From positions 62,001 through 126,000 of the forward strand of contig DASQAF010000006.1 of NCBI GenBank assembly GCA_035635855.1: 64,000 nt of DNA, in the 5' to 3' direction. The position numbers and the translations under genes were made by a program. This DNA comes from UBA11740 sp035635855. Its GTDB lineage: Bacteria > Acidobacteriota > Blastocatellia > Pyrinomonadales > Pyrinomonadaceae. A model generated the notes under the pieces. The model was not told the DNA's origin and ran no database searches. It was given only the letters and a program-made list of their open reading frames with translations. This document shows, in pieces, positions 1 through 8,963 of the stretch (positions are counted from its first letter, which is position 1; each line of letters opens with the position of its first letter).

Positions 1-174
1 AACCATTTGAAGATAAATCAGTCGGCAATGCTCTCGTCTATCAAAGAACCGCTTGGAACCACTTGTCGCGCCCAGCTACCATTCCGACTCCTGCTATTTT
101 CTTAACACCGCTTGCTCATCTTAAGCGGACTACTTCTTAAGCTGAAGCGCCGAAGGTCCCGTTTCGGATTATTG

Positions 175-1425
175 TTAGGTGTACAGATTGATGTCGAGCG
201 CTGCGACAACCCTGGTCATCTTATTGCCGAAAGTTATGCCTCCGCCACCGGCAAATAACAGCCCCATAGGTCGCAGACTGCTGTCCCATACCCAGATAGA
301 CGAACCCGAGTCTCCACCGGCACTGAAATTGGTGCCGCCCGCTCCACGGATCGATATCTGATCAGCGAAAAGCGCGACCCGACCGCCGCCATAGTTCACA
401 CGAATGGTGGCGCTGGTATCAATCACTGTGCCGCGGGTAAGTTGCGTAGTGCGTCCCGTCTTGCCTACCGGGCAATTAATGACCGGGTTTATGGGCTGGC
501 TGCCGATTCTGAAGAACCGTCGCTGACCGTTCACCAGGTAGATTAATTCTCTGCGAACCCTGTCCGGCCAGCACCAGGCAGTGGCGCAATCAACATAGTT
601 GACACCGCCGGTGAAGTTGATGGGAACAAACCGCTCAAGAATCGCGACTTGATCTGCTGGACATCTACCGCCGTCGTATGGACCGGGCTGCGTAACGCAG
701 TCGCCGAATGCCCCGCCGTTCGAGTTAGCGAGGACGTGATTGTTGCTCAGGATCATCAGCCGCGAATTCCTGGGAGCAGTTCGACCGACGCAGAGGCAAC
801 CGATAGTTCCGGCTGTAATGCGGAAATGTCCTACTGAAACGCCTCCGGGAGCGGGTCTGATTCTGAAGGTATGTGGCCGCGCCTCGATTAGCCCGGTCAC
901 GATGACATTCATTGGAACGTCATCGCCACTGGCCGCAGAGACACCCATCGAATCCACAACCACGGATTTGACTTCGTCTAGGGAAGTTCGATCGACCACG
1001 TACACGTTTAGCGCCGGCTTTCCGGGTTCACCACCCGAGCTAATTACTTCACCGCCCGGGCCGACAGTCGGTGTCATGCTGGTGCCCAAACCTACACCGA
1101 CGATGTTGCCGGCACCTTGAAAAGCATCTTCGGCATGAGTAGAAGCTTTCTGCTGACTTACGCCTTGCAGGAGTTGGTTCTCAATCTCTCTCTTAATCTG
1201 AAGAAGATTCTCGTCTACGCCGAGGAAGGCTGTTTGCGACTCCGGCGCTTCCGCCTCTTCTCTAAACCCTTGCTCTGTGCTTGGCTCACTGAAACTGTGC
1301 ACACCAGCCTCCTCGCTGTATTGGTCATCGGTTTGTTGGGATTGCTGAGTCGGCGGCTCCTGAAAACTCTGAGCGCCCTGCTTGCCCTGTTTTGCGTCCT
1401 TTTTAGAGGGTTCTTTGCTAGTCAT
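175..1425 (-). CDS. Signal-less trypsin-like (S1/PA clan) serine protease
   Basis: A 416-residue protein with a chymotrypsin-like catalytic set: His230 in SNNHVLAN, Asp279 in NYVDCA and Ser373 in GGDSGSS, in the right order and spacing for a PA-clan serine peptidase. Residues 1-100 are Gln/Glu/Ser-rich and probably disordered, and contain two related short blocks (SFQEPP near 20 and SFSEPS near 44). No signal peptide or membrane segment is visible, so the enzyme would be cytoplasmic or exported by an unknown route. The ATG is preceded by TAGGAG at a good distance. It lies on the same strand as the exporter and small-peptide genes further on but about 720 bp away, so membership in that system is only suggested. 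The substrate is unknown. Confidence 0.8.
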   Translation of the reverse strand: MTSKEPSKKDAKQGKQGAQSFQEPPTQQSQQTDDQYSEEAGVHSFSEPSTEQGFREEAEAPESQTAFLGVDENLLQIKREIENQLLQGVSQQKASTHAEDAFQGAGNIVGVGLGTSMTPTVGPGGEVISSGGEPGKPALNVYVVDRTSLDEVKSVVVDSMGVSAASGDDVPMNVIVTGLIEARPHTFRIRPAPGGVSVGHFRITAGTIGCLCVGRTAPRNSRLMILSNNHVLANSNGGAFGDCVTQPGPYDGGRCPADQVAILERFVPINFTGGVNYVDCATAWCWPDRVRRELIYLVNGQRRFFRIGSQPINPVINCPVGKTGRTTQLTRGTVIDTSATIRVNYGGGRVALFADQISIRGAGGTNFSAGGDSGSSIWVWDSSLRPMGLLFAGGGGITFGNKMTRVVAALDINLYT

Positions 1426-2145
1426 GATGTTTTTCTCCTATTTGAAATGCGAGGTTGTAAAGTGAAGACAGTTGTCTGCCTTCACGCCAGAAGAGAGGTG
1501 AGCAAAAAGAAGACTTGTTCACCAACGAGCGGGTTGAAAGTTCTTACAAGTGTGGGGCTTTCAAAAGGTGTATCAATTTAGCGAGGCTAATGGGAGACAC
1601 TCCTTTGTGAGTAATTCCTTTATTTGGGACTGCCGGGAGCCTGGCAGGTCAGCGTGGAATTACAGATGAGGAATAGTGTCCGACCGTGGTGCAACACGCG
1701 CGCCAATCACTGGCCAAATGCCGTTATGTTGATTTACCTGTAAACCGCCGTCTTACCAAAAGCAGGATGACAAGGTTAGACAAAAGTAGACAGGTGCTCC
1801 GCGCATAGCCGCATTTGTGGACACCCTCAAGCCTAAACCGCTCTAATACTCTTCATAAGTATATGAGCGAATCCTTGATTCTGTTTCAGAGAGCCCGTAA
1901 AAAAGTCGATTGAGGCAGATCAAGGCAATGATCACACCGGCAGTAAAGAGTTGCGAGGTTTGAGTGATTAGTCTCTTCAAGTCGATCATGGATTGATCAG
2001 GAAGAAAACTCGTTAAGACAATTCACCGCCGGAACGGTGCAGCCAGCGGGTTAGCTTCGAATGCCTGACAAAGCGCGTGGGAGCTGATTATCGCGGCAAC
2101 AATCCACAACCTGCAAACGAGCGGGCGCCGGACAGGTCCACGTCC
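1426..2145. other. Gene-poor gap of 720 bp
   Basis: No convincing gene is seen on either strand. The few short reading frames lack a ribosome binding site with a sensible start, and no MALVSTM-type small peptide is encoded here. The part next to 1425 must hold the promoter of the protease gene. Confidence 0.5.
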
Positions 2146-4212
2146 CTACGCCGGCATAGCGCCCGCCATCATCGGCGGGGCCCCCTCGGGTTCGCTGGGG
2201 CGTGTACGCAGCAGCGCCGGATCGACGTTCTTCAGCTCATAGAGTGTTTTATACAAGCCTTCGCGCGCTACCAGTTCATCGTGGGTTCCCGTGTCTACAA
2301 GCTTGCCCTGGTCCAGGACGATGATCCGATCCGCCACGCTGGCGACAAAACCCAACTGGTGGCTGATGACAAAGCAAGTGCGCGGATTCGCACCCTTGGC
2401 ATAATCCCGAATTACCGTAACCAGCCGGTTAATATCCTCGGCACCGAGGCTCTCGGTCGGCTCATCCAGCAGCAGCACTTCCGGCTGGCGAATCAGACAG
2501 CGCGCGAGCGCGATTAGGCGCTTCTGGCCGCCCGAAGGGAATGAGTCCGTAACGGTCATCTCGTAGCTTTTGGGGCCGTCAGGGTTCGGTGACCTGAATT
2601 TTAGGATTACATCATGTATCTGTGCGAGCTTACACGCCTCCTCAACCTCGGCGTCGGTTGCATCCGGTTTGCCCAGCCGTACATTCTCTCTGATCGTGTC
2701 CTTAAGGAAGAAAGGAAACTGCGAAAGCTTTGACACCTGCGTGCGCAGTGAATCGAGCGTCACCTCAGTCGTGTCGATGCCGTCAACAAAAACCCGGCCC
2801 GAGTCGGGATCCAGAAAACGCAGGATGAGGTTCATGATGGTCGACTTGCCGCAGCCTATCGATCCGACAAGGGCAATTGTCTCGCCTTCCTTGATGTCAA
2901 ACGAAACCCCATCGAGGACTGGTTGACCGAGGGTGTAACTGAAGACGACGTTATCGAATTTCACGTTGCCGTGAACCTCCGGCAGTTTGCGCGCGTTGGG
3001 TTTTTCAACCACCGATGATCTGGTGTCCAGAAGTTCATAGGTAGCAATGATGCCCGGAAGCATCGATTGATAAGCCGTGTACGAAGAAATGATTCCCTGG
3101 ATTGGCGTGAAGGTGTTGGGCACGAGTCCCCAAAACGCGACCACGCCGGCCAGTCCCAATCCCAGCCTGGGGCCGAAAGCGATGCCGATTCCCAGCACCA
3201 GGGCGGACGTAAGCGCGATGTAAATCTCAGAGTTGGTATTGGTGATTTGCATCCAGATAAAAACTTTCGCGGTTGCTCGCGTCGCCGTTCTGACGGCCAC
3301 GCTGAATCTCTTACTCCGTGCCGGCTGCGCGTTAAAGACCTGGATGTCCGCCATGCCGCTAAGGGACTCGTTAAGTTCTCCGCTCAAGTCGCGGGTCGTG
3401 GTCATGGACTCGTTCGCGGCGCGCTCTAGCTTCTTGAGCGCATAACGAAACAGAAAGAAGGCGAGCGGCGCGATGGCGAACGAGATCAAGGTCATTTGCC
3501 AGCTCAATCCGATCATGTAGAGCAGAGCAATTGCGAGCGCGATTGCCTGCACTAACGGCGGCAGCAGCACCTGCGTCAGGACGCGCTGAACGTTCTGTGT
3601 TTCGTGGAGAATTCGCTGCATCAGGGCGCCGGTCTTCCCGCCGGTGAAGAAATCAAGGGAAAGGTTTTGCAGATGATTGTAGACACGCTCCTGGACTTCT
3701 GCGTGCAGGTTTTGCTCGAAGATTGCCATCATCCAGGTGTTTACTAAACGCAGCAATACCACGCCGACAGTCGCGCCGGCCCAGATCACGAAGATTGTGG
3801 TGAAGCTCAAGGGCGTCGCCAGCCATCCTTCGAAGCCGGTCGTGCTGGGGTTCGCCTTGCTGTAGAGCGAGCCCGTTATCCCCCAAACATTTCCCATTCT
3901 GTTTCCCTGAGCGGCCTCGCCGAGGATTTGTACCAGAGGTCCGAATGCGGCGGCGATTACGAATGGCGCGAGATTCGATGCCAGCGTCAACAGCATAGTC
4001 GCTGTTACGATCCCTTTGTGATTGCTGAGAAGCTTGAGTGAGCGCCGCACGTAGGGCCAACCCTTAACCTTTGGGGCTTCGATCTGCATCATGCCGCCGG
4101 GATAAGGCCGCGCTGACTCGGCGCCTTCGGGCGCCGGTCCGCCGCCGGGAAAGTTTGGCGGCGCGGCGCCATCTTCAATTGGAACCATTCCGGGCTGCGG
4201 GGAATCGGACAT
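2146..4212 (-). CDS. ABC exporter, fused permease-ATPase
   Basis: A 688-residue half-transporter of the bacterial exporter type. Residues 1-45 are Gly/Pro-rich. The transmembrane domain spans about 60-400. The ATPase domain has Walker A GSIGCGKST near 450, an atypical signature PSGGQ near 559-563 (usually LSGGQ), Walker B LLLDEP near 580 and the switch His618 in CFVISHQ. There is no N-terminal C39 peptidase domain, so if it exports a leader-bearing peptide another protease must cut it. The start has a strong AGGAGG site. The start codon overlaps the stop of a short upstream frame (TAATG). The nearest upstream gene is the Cys/Trp-rich peptide at 4641, which suggests peptide export, but lipid or drug export cannot be excluded. 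Confidence 0.9.
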   Translation of the reverse strand: MSDSPQPGMVPIEDGAAPPNFPGGGPAPEGAESARPYPGGMMQIEAPKVKGWPYVRRSLKLLSNHKGIVTATMLLTLASNLAPFVIAAAFGPLVQILGEAAQGNRMGNVWGITGSLYSKANPSTTGFEGWLATPLSFTTIFVIWAGATVGVVLLRLVNTWMMAIFEQNLHAEVQERVYNHLQNLSLDFFTGGKTGALMQRILHETQNVQRVLTQVLLPPLVQAIALAIALLYMIGLSWQMTLISFAIAPLAFFLFRYALKKLERAANESMTTTRDLSGELNESLSGMADIQVFNAQPARSKRFSVAVRTATRATAKVFIWMQITNTNSEIYIALTSALVLGIGIAFGPRLGLGLAGVVAFWGLVPNTFTPIQGIISSYTAYQSMLPGIIATYELLDTRSSVVEKPNARKLPEVHGNVKFDNVVFSYTLGQPVLDGVSFDIKEGETIALVGSIGCGKSTIMNLILRFLDPDSGRVFVDGIDTTEVTLDSLRTQVSKLSQFPFFLKDTIRENVRLGKPDATDAEVEEACKLAQIHDVILKFRSPNPDGPKSYEMTVTDSFPSGGQKRLIALARCLIRQPEVLLLDEPTESLGAEDINRLVTVIRDYAKGANPRTCFVISHQLGFVASVADRIIVLDQGKLVDTGTHDELVAREGLYKTLYELKNVDPALLRTRPSEPEGAPPMMAGAMPA

Positions 4213-4421
4213 TATTGCCTCCTCTGGACTTCAAGAAATGATTTGCTGCTGAAGACTAAAAAGCTTCCGCAAAGAAACTGAGTGAGCTGCGCACCAAGTC
4301 GTCGAGGTTTCGGTGTGTTTAGAACTTTCCCGAAGAGCTTGGCGAAAGCGGCCCGTTGGAGCGACCCATAATACTTATTGTCGAGCGGAATGTAAAAAAC
4401 TTTTTCGCGGTCGATGCGCAC
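4212..4421 (-). CDS. Possible short leader ORF overlapping the exporter start
   Basis: A 69-codon frame starting at GTG whose stop codon overlaps the exporter ATG (TAATG), with the exporter's AGGAGG lying inside its last codons. That arrangement is typical of translational coupling. Against it, no ribosome binding site precedes the GTG and the protein resembles nothing I know. It starts MRIDREKVFYIPL and has a basic middle. The frame stays open back to about 4454. It may be a true small gene, a coupling leader or chance. Confidence 0.25.
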   Translation of the reverse strand: MRIDREKVFYIPLDNKYYGSLQRAAFAKLFGKVLNTPKPRRLGAQLTQFLCGSFLVFSSKSFLEVQRRQ

Positions 4422-4525
4422 CGTCGTGCGAGTGTCCAGGAGTTTGACGGCCCATCAATCGCTGAGGGGAGTTGAGTGTCCCGGCGGGTCATCAACACCT
4501 TGGCTGTCAGTGGGAAGGAAGCGCG

Positions 4526-4577
4526 GGAAAAACACAAACACCTGCCGCCGCGTTTCGGCGATCAGCAGGTGTTTGTG
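4526..4577 (-). terminator. Rho-independent terminator downstream of small peptide A
   Basis: A perfect 13-bp inverted repeat (CACAAACACCTGC at 4533-4545 and its complement at 4565-4577) contains an inner CGCCG/CGGCG stem. On the minus strand the stem is followed directly by five T. It lies 64 nt past the stop of the 94-residue peptide gene, so most transcripts of that gene should end before the ABC exporter. Confidence 0.75.
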
Positions 4578-4640
4578 ATTACTGTGAAGCTGTCAGCGCG
4601 CCAAATCGTGGAACCCGCGCCGATGCAGTCAGCGATGTGT

Positions 4641-4925
4641 TTAGTAAAGCGGCGGGCACGGCCAGCTGCACGGCTGATCCTTGTACCACCACTCTCCGGC
4701 CATACGGAAGTAGCATCGACACCAGCCGCCGTAGGCTTGAACATCGCCTTCCGGACTCGCCGCTTCGAGTTCCTTCGCGTTCTCCGTACCCGCGACCGCC
4801 TCTCCCGATTGGGCCAACTTCGATTCCTCTACCTGAACCTGTTTGTACTTCTGCAGGTCACCGTCGGGAATGTCAAAAATCCTCGATGATTGGCCTTTTT
4901 CGGCCATTGTTGAAACTAACGCCAT
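4641..4925 (-). CDS. Cys/Trp-rich small peptide A, putative RiPP-like precursor
   Basis: Encodes 94 residues. The start has AAGGAG 12 nt upstream. The N-terminus (MALVSTM, KGQ, then FDIPDGDLQKY) looks like a conserved leader. Residues 31-60 are acidic and variable. The C-terminus from VQAYG (62) holds Cys69, Cys71, Cys86 and Cys90 among many Trp and Tyr. A paralogue at 8188-8460 shares the start, the IPD motif, VQAYG, the WWY triplet and exactly the same C-x-C-x14-C-x3-C spacing. It lies directly after a TlpA-like gene on the same strand and before an ABC exporter. I infer a ribosomally made precursor whose Cys/Trp-rich end is the product. A small metal- or redox-binding protein is the main alternative. 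Confidence 0.75.
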   Translation of the reverse strand: MALVSTMAEKGQSSRIFDIPDGDLQKYKQVQVEESKLAQSGEAVAGTENAKELEAASPEGDVQAYGGWCRCYFRMAGEWWYKDQPCSWPCPPLY

Positions 4926-5233
4926 GGTTGTCTCTATCTCCTTTCGAACAGTTAAGGGTTATACCGGTCTTTGAAGAACGCGGTTTTGGTAGTTTTGTTT
5001 TCTACCTCGATTCACTTGCTTGGCAAACGTCCGATGATATAGACGCAACGCCTGACTTTTTTTGCACTAAGTGGCTAAGAAATTCCGTACGGGAGTTACG
5101 GTAGAACCCTAAGACAAAAAACCGCCGACAGGCCCCAGTAACCGCCATAAAAGCAAACCATACGGGATGGGTTTGAATCGAGCGCGGGCACTCTATCATC
5201 GATCAATCTGGTTGACAAGTCAGATTTTAGCGA
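4926..5233 (-). promoter_or_regulatory. Long untranslated region between TlpA-like gene and peptide A
   Basis: This gap of 308 bp has no gene of its own and probably carries a separate promoter for peptide A, whose terminator at 4526 also points to a monocistronic message. I could not pick a promoter with confidence. Confidence 0.3.
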
Positions 5234-6073
5234 TTAGGAAACAGCGGCCAAACAATCTTCCAGAACCTGTTGAAGGCGCTGTTCGTCGCCGTCGTAGAAA
5301 TGCCGCACGATGCCCGCGCGATCGATAATGGCCATCGTAGGCACGCCGGCGGCGCCGTAAAGATCCTGGGTTTGCTCGTCCTCTGACGCTCCGACGCGGA
5401 AAGTCAATCCGTGATCATTGACCATCTTGCGCATCAGCGCGAGTTCCTCAGCTTGAGCCTCAGGCGTTCCGCGATAGGCGAGATAATGCCGCGTGAGCGC
5501 GATAACGTTCAATCCTCGCTGGCCGTACTCTTCGTCGAGATGCTTAAGCTTGGGAAACATTTGCTCGCAGGGTTTGCACCAGGTGGCCCAGAACTCGAGC
5601 AGTACCACCTGTCCGCGCAGATCCGCCAGAGTCGCCGGCTCGCCGACGATCCATTTCTTAACAGAGATCTCAGGGGCGGGTTGGCCCAGCAACTTCAGAC
5701 GGCTTTGATAATCCCTCAGCTCGACGAATACGCGATTGGCATACTGCTTCTGTTCGGTCGTCCCGGTGGCCTTAATCGCCTTGAGCCGTTCGCGCGCGAA
5801 AGCGACCTCAGTTTCCAAAATCTCCAACGCCTGCGCGACGGTTCCATTGGTCAGATGGTACTGCGGCAGCATCATGGCGAGGACGAAACGCGTCTTATAG
5901 CCCAGGTCTTCGTTCTGACGAGCCTCGTCAAGCGCCGATTGCAACGTCGCCACCGCGCGATCCATATCGCCCTTCTGCTGAAACTGAAAGGCCTGCTCGA
6001 GGACCGATTGGAGCTGAGGCGGTAGTTGTCCTGGTGTTGAAGGTTCTGAAGAAGCAGGCGTGGCTGAATTCAT
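5234..6073 (-). CDS. Cytoplasmic TlpA/AhpC-like thioredoxin-fold protein 1
   Basis: Encodes 279 residues from the ATG at 6073; a GTG at 6118 would add 15. The N-terminal 100 residues are helical and TPR-like. The thioredoxin fold begins at about 128 (LGQPAPE), with the redox motif WCKPC at Cys166 and Cys169 inside the FWATWC block typical of TlpA/ResA. Unlike those exported proteins it has no signal peptide or lipobox, so it should act in the cytoplasm. It is closely similar to the protein at 8964-9791. Both lie just upstream of a Cys-rich small peptide gene, which suggests that they reduce, hold or form disulfides in those peptides. Confidence 0.85.
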   Translation of the reverse strand: MNSATPASSEPSTPGQLPPQLQSVLEQAFQFQQKGDMDRAVATLQSALDEARQNEDLGYKTRFVLAMMLPQYHLTNGTVAQALEILETEVAFARERLKAIKATGTTEQKQYANRVFVELRDYQSRLKLLGQPAPEISVKKWIVGEPATLADLRGQVVLLEFWATWCKPCEQMFPKLKHLDEEYGQRGLNVIALTRHYLAYRGTPEAQAEELALMRKMVNDHGLTFRVGASEDEQTQDLYGAAGVPTMAIIDRAGIVRHFYDGDEQRLQQVLEDCLAAVS

Positions 6074-6333
6074 AAATGATCCCGTGGTTCGATGTTTTTC
6101 GGATTTTAGAGAACGCACATGCTACTCTGCCTCGACACTGACAGTCAAAAGCGACGGCGCAAATTTTTTCCTAAGCTCGCCGGACTCGATCAAATCGTTC
6201 GTTGCACAAATTCCCGCCAAATGTATAATGCGTCTTCTCAGGTCCGGTCTTGATTGTTAGCCGCTCGAAAGGCCAAGCTGAGTTGGTACTTGAGGCCTAA
6301 CGCCGCCAGTATCTTCGCGGGAAGTAAGATTGC
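6074..6333. promoter_or_regulatory. Divergent promoter region
   Basis: The 260 bp between the divergently oriented TlpA-like and GAF-domain genes must carry promoters for both directions. No operator palindrome is obvious. The shared control region supports joint function of the left and right parts of the cluster. Confidence 0.4.
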
Positions 6334-7164
6334 ATGTCCGACAATAATAATCCGACAGAAACAAATCGTGGGAACGGCGGGGAAGCGACGCACGCGGAAC
6401 AAGTGAGCGAGAAAGTTGCGGCTATAGACATCTCGAATTCCTTGTCCGCGCCGCTCAAACAAGCCATCGACGATATTCTCAAGGTTGCTGCCGATTCCGT
6501 GGGTTCGGCGGACGCGTCGGTGCTGGTCCGGGATGGTAACGAGGGCGGGTTGAGATTTCTGCTTGCCGTCAGCGAGTTAGAGGACCAGTTACTGAAGATT
6601 CGCATACCGCCGGGAAAGGGAATTGCCGGACTGGTTTTTTCCACCGGACAGCCGATGGCCGTCAATGATGTAAGTTCGGAAGGATCTTTCTGGTCTGGAG
6701 CGGATAAGGCGGTGGGCTTTAAGACGATCACGCTCCTGGCCACTCCGCTGCGATCCGGAAACGAAACCATCGGGGTACTGGAATTCGTCAATCGGCCGGG
6801 TGAGCCTCCGTATCCGCCTTTTACGCCTGAAGAAATGGACCGGGCCGCGCAGTTCGCCGACACCATAGCGCACCTGCTCAACTCCTATGAGTTGGCTGTG
6901 CTGGTTGAATCTCTTTTCGATCGGATTATCAAAACCTCTGCGGAGTCCGGAGAATCAGGCCAAGCCGACAACGAGCTGCGCGAGTGGCTCAAAAGCAGCG
7001 ACGCGGCGCCCGAACATCGCGACCTTTTGTTGCTGGCAGTGTCTCTGCGTGAGATTGTCGGCCGCGGTCAGGCCGAGCGCGAAATGTGTCGCGACTTGCT
7101 CGAGACGCTCGCGCGTTTTACCGCGAAGAACTCGGCATCCAGTTCCAGTTACTTCAATTTCTAA
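6334..7164 (+). CDS. GAF-domain protein
   Basis: Encodes 276 residues. A GAF sensory domain covers about 40-185, with the typical pattern GKGIAGLVFSTGQP near 95 and IGVLEFVNRP near 146. The C-terminal 90 residues are helical and lack any kinase, cyclase or HTH domain, so it is a stand-alone sensor or scaffold. It lies 36 bp upstream of the subtilase gene on the same strand and is probably co-transcribed with it. In context it could sense a small molecule or partner and control the protease or the peptide genes. The ligand is unknown. Confidence 0.85.
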   Translation: MSDNNNPTETNRGNGGEATHAEQVSEKVAAIDISNSLSAPLKQAIDDILKVAADSVGSADASVLVRDGNEGGLRFLLAVSELEDQLLKIRIPPGKGIAGLVFSTGQPMAVNDVSSEGSFWSGADKAVGFKTITLLATPLRSGNETIGVLEFVNRPGEPPYPPFTPEEMDRAAQFADTIAHLLNSYELAVLVESLFDRIIKTSAESGESGQADNELREWLKSSDAAPEHRDLLLLAVSLREIVGRGQAEREMCRDLLETLARFTAKNSASSSSYFNF

Positions 7165-7200
7165 CCGTCACACTTGCTTTGGAACAAGGAGAGATGACAG

Positions 7201-8043
7201 ATGGCGCAGTCTGATTCTGCCGTTGGCACAACGAACGCTCTCAGCGACTTGTGGGCGGGAATCCGACCGGAAGACCTGTGGCAGGGCCGCACCGGTCGCG
7301 GTGTGCGCGTCGCCGTGGTGGATAGCGGAATCGACACCGAACATCCCGCGCTCAAGGGCAAGATCAAGGGCTCGGTGGAAGCTGTTCCTGAGGGTGGCCA
7401 GATTACCTTCAAGCCTTCGACCTCGGGCGACCAGGCGGGTCACGGAACGGCATGCGCCGGCATTATTACCAGCATTGCGCCGGACGTAGAGCTCTATAGC
7501 GTCAAGGTTCTGGGTCCTAACGCTTCCGGTTCAGGCGAGATGTTCCTGATGGGTGTTGACTATGCCATCAAACAAAAAATGCAAGTGGTCAATTTGTCTT
7601 TGGGAACGACGAAGCGGGATTTCTGGGGACCTCTGCACGAATTGCTCGATCGGGCCTATCGCGATCGCGTAATCCTGGTGGCGGCGGCAAACAATCTGCC
7701 GCAGGCGAGTTCGCCTTCGATCTTCTCTTCATCACTGGTCTCGGTAACAAAGAGGGCCGGCGGTGAGCCTTTCAATTTCGGATACCAGTATGGAGATGTG
7801 ATTGAGTTGGTTGCGCCGGGCGTGCAAATCGAAACGACCTGGCCGGGAGGCGGCTATCGTCAGTTAACCGGAAACAGCTTTGCTTGTCCGTACATCACCG
7901 GCATTGTCGCGCTGATGCTGGAAGCGCGGCCCGACCTGACTCCCTTTCAAATCAAAACCATTCTTTATGCGATTGCACAAAGGAATAGGGAGAACGCCGA
8001 CAAGCAGCAATCGACCGCCCTAGCTGAAACCTCTCCGGCCTAG
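7201..8043 (+). CDS. Intracellular subtilisin-like serine protease (S8)
   Basis: A compact 280-residue subtilase. The catalytic triad is visible: Asp41 in VAVVDSGID, His81 in GHGTACAG and Ser226 in TGNSFACP, with the oxyanion Asn in AAANN near 164. It has no signal peptide and no propeptide, so it would act inside the cell. The start has AAGGAG 10 nt upstream. It follows the GAF gene closely and converges on the Cys-rich peptide gene at 8188. S8 proteases remove leaders in some peptide natural product pathways (for example PatA/PatG in cyanobactins and LanP in lantibiotics), so leader removal from the two small peptides is a reasonable inference. Confidence 0.92.
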   Translation: MAQSDSAVGTTNALSDLWAGIRPEDLWQGRTGRGVRVAVVDSGIDTEHPALKGKIKGSVEAVPEGGQITFKPSTSGDQAGHGTACAGIITSIAPDVELYSVKVLGPNASGSGEMFLMGVDYAIKQKMQVVNLSLGTTKRDFWGPLHELLDRAYRDRVILVAAANNLPQASSPSIFSSSLVSVTKRAGGEPFNFGYQYGDVIELVAPGVQIETTWPGGGYRQLTGNSFACPYITGIVALMLEARPDLTPFQIKTILYAIAQRNRENADKQQSTALAETSPA

Positions 8044-8187
8044 CTTCAGCCGGTGGAAGGAAATGATCCGAGGTTCGCGCAAACGACCGCCCGGACACAA
8101 CTCCAGTATTCCTCCGGCTGGAAGCGACAAAGCAAAAACCAGGTCTTTCGATTTCCTGAGAGCTTAAATGTTGAGCGCGGACCGGTA

Positions 8188-8460
8188 CTACGGGCAGTGC
8201 TGCCAACAGTATTGGTAGCGATACCACCATCGGCCACCCCAGACAAAATAGCAGATGCAGACATGGCCGTAGGCCTGGACATCCGCCTTGTCCAGATCGA
8301 TGCCACCCGCGAGTTCCGTACCTTGAGACACCTTGTCTTTGGCCTCGTCATAGGGGGCCTGCTTGCCCTCAACAGTTTGGAATTTTGAAAGTTCGGCATC
8401 AGGGATGTCGTATACCTTAGCTTCTTGCCCTTTGGCGGGCATTGTGCTCACTAGAGCCAT
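8188..8460 (-). CDS. Cys/Trp-rich small peptide B, putative RiPP-like precursor
   Basis: Encodes 90 residues from the ATG at 8460, which follows AAGGAGAGGTGGAG. An in-frame extension upstream lacks a ribosome site. It is the paralogue of the 94-residue peptide at 4641-4925: same MALVSTM start, KGQ, YDIPDAEL in place of FDIPDGDL, a variable acidic middle, then VQAYG at 61 and Cys68, Cys70, Cys85 and Cys89. The C-terminal 30 residues contain four Trp and six Tyr or Phe, and end HCP. It lies just downstream of the second TlpA-like gene and converges with the subtilase. I infer a precursor peptide. Homologue searches should use the short frame. Confidence 0.75.
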   Translation of the reverse strand: MALVSTMPAKGQEAKVYDIPDAELSKFQTVEGKQAPYDEAKDKVSQGTELAGGIDLDKADVQAYGHVCICYFVWGGRWWYRYQYCWQHCP

Positions 8461-8963
8461 AACTCCACCTCTCCTTTTCAGCAGTTTGTTACAAGTTGAG
8501 AAAACAAGGACCCACGATAGATAAATTCTCCGGCGGTCCTTCAAACAGCGTAGCCGCACGCGACGCTAACAGGATTTATCATTTTGCATTTCTGGTCTCA
8601 CCGGCAATTCATGCCCGATTCGAATCGTGGTTCTTTTCGTTACGACGCAAAGGTTCCGTGCCCACGCATTAGCTTGAAGAGAGAAACCCGCGACGACTAG
8701 AAGTCAGATGCTGCCACGATTCTCGTAAGGTAGACGAGTGATTGGAAACGTTTTGCGGAAACGATCCAAGCCTCGCTTCGATAGAGCCACTTCCGATGGG
8801 AAGACTCCCGATGTCCTTAATGCAAGATGGAAACAGTTTTGGGCTGCGGCATGCTAACAGCGAGGTGCTGGATTTGCAACCTTTTTAACAGCGTCGATTT
8901 TTCGGACGCGTCATGGCTGGCGGGCTTGAAAACAGGCAGGGGCTGCGGATTTCTGTGAGATTC
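8461..8963 (-). promoter_or_regulatory. Gap of 503 bp upstream of peptide B
   Basis: No gene is supported on either strand. Its position, between a TlpA-like gene and a small-peptide gene, matches the 308-bp gap of the first unit, so it probably holds the peptide B promoter and a long leader. No shared sequence block between the two gaps was evident beyond the ribosome binding site. Confidence 0.3.

Noticed and set aside
4319..4537. A 72-codon minus-strand frame overlapping the short coupled frame
   Set aside because: It runs into the terminator stem of the peptide A gene and has no ribosome site.
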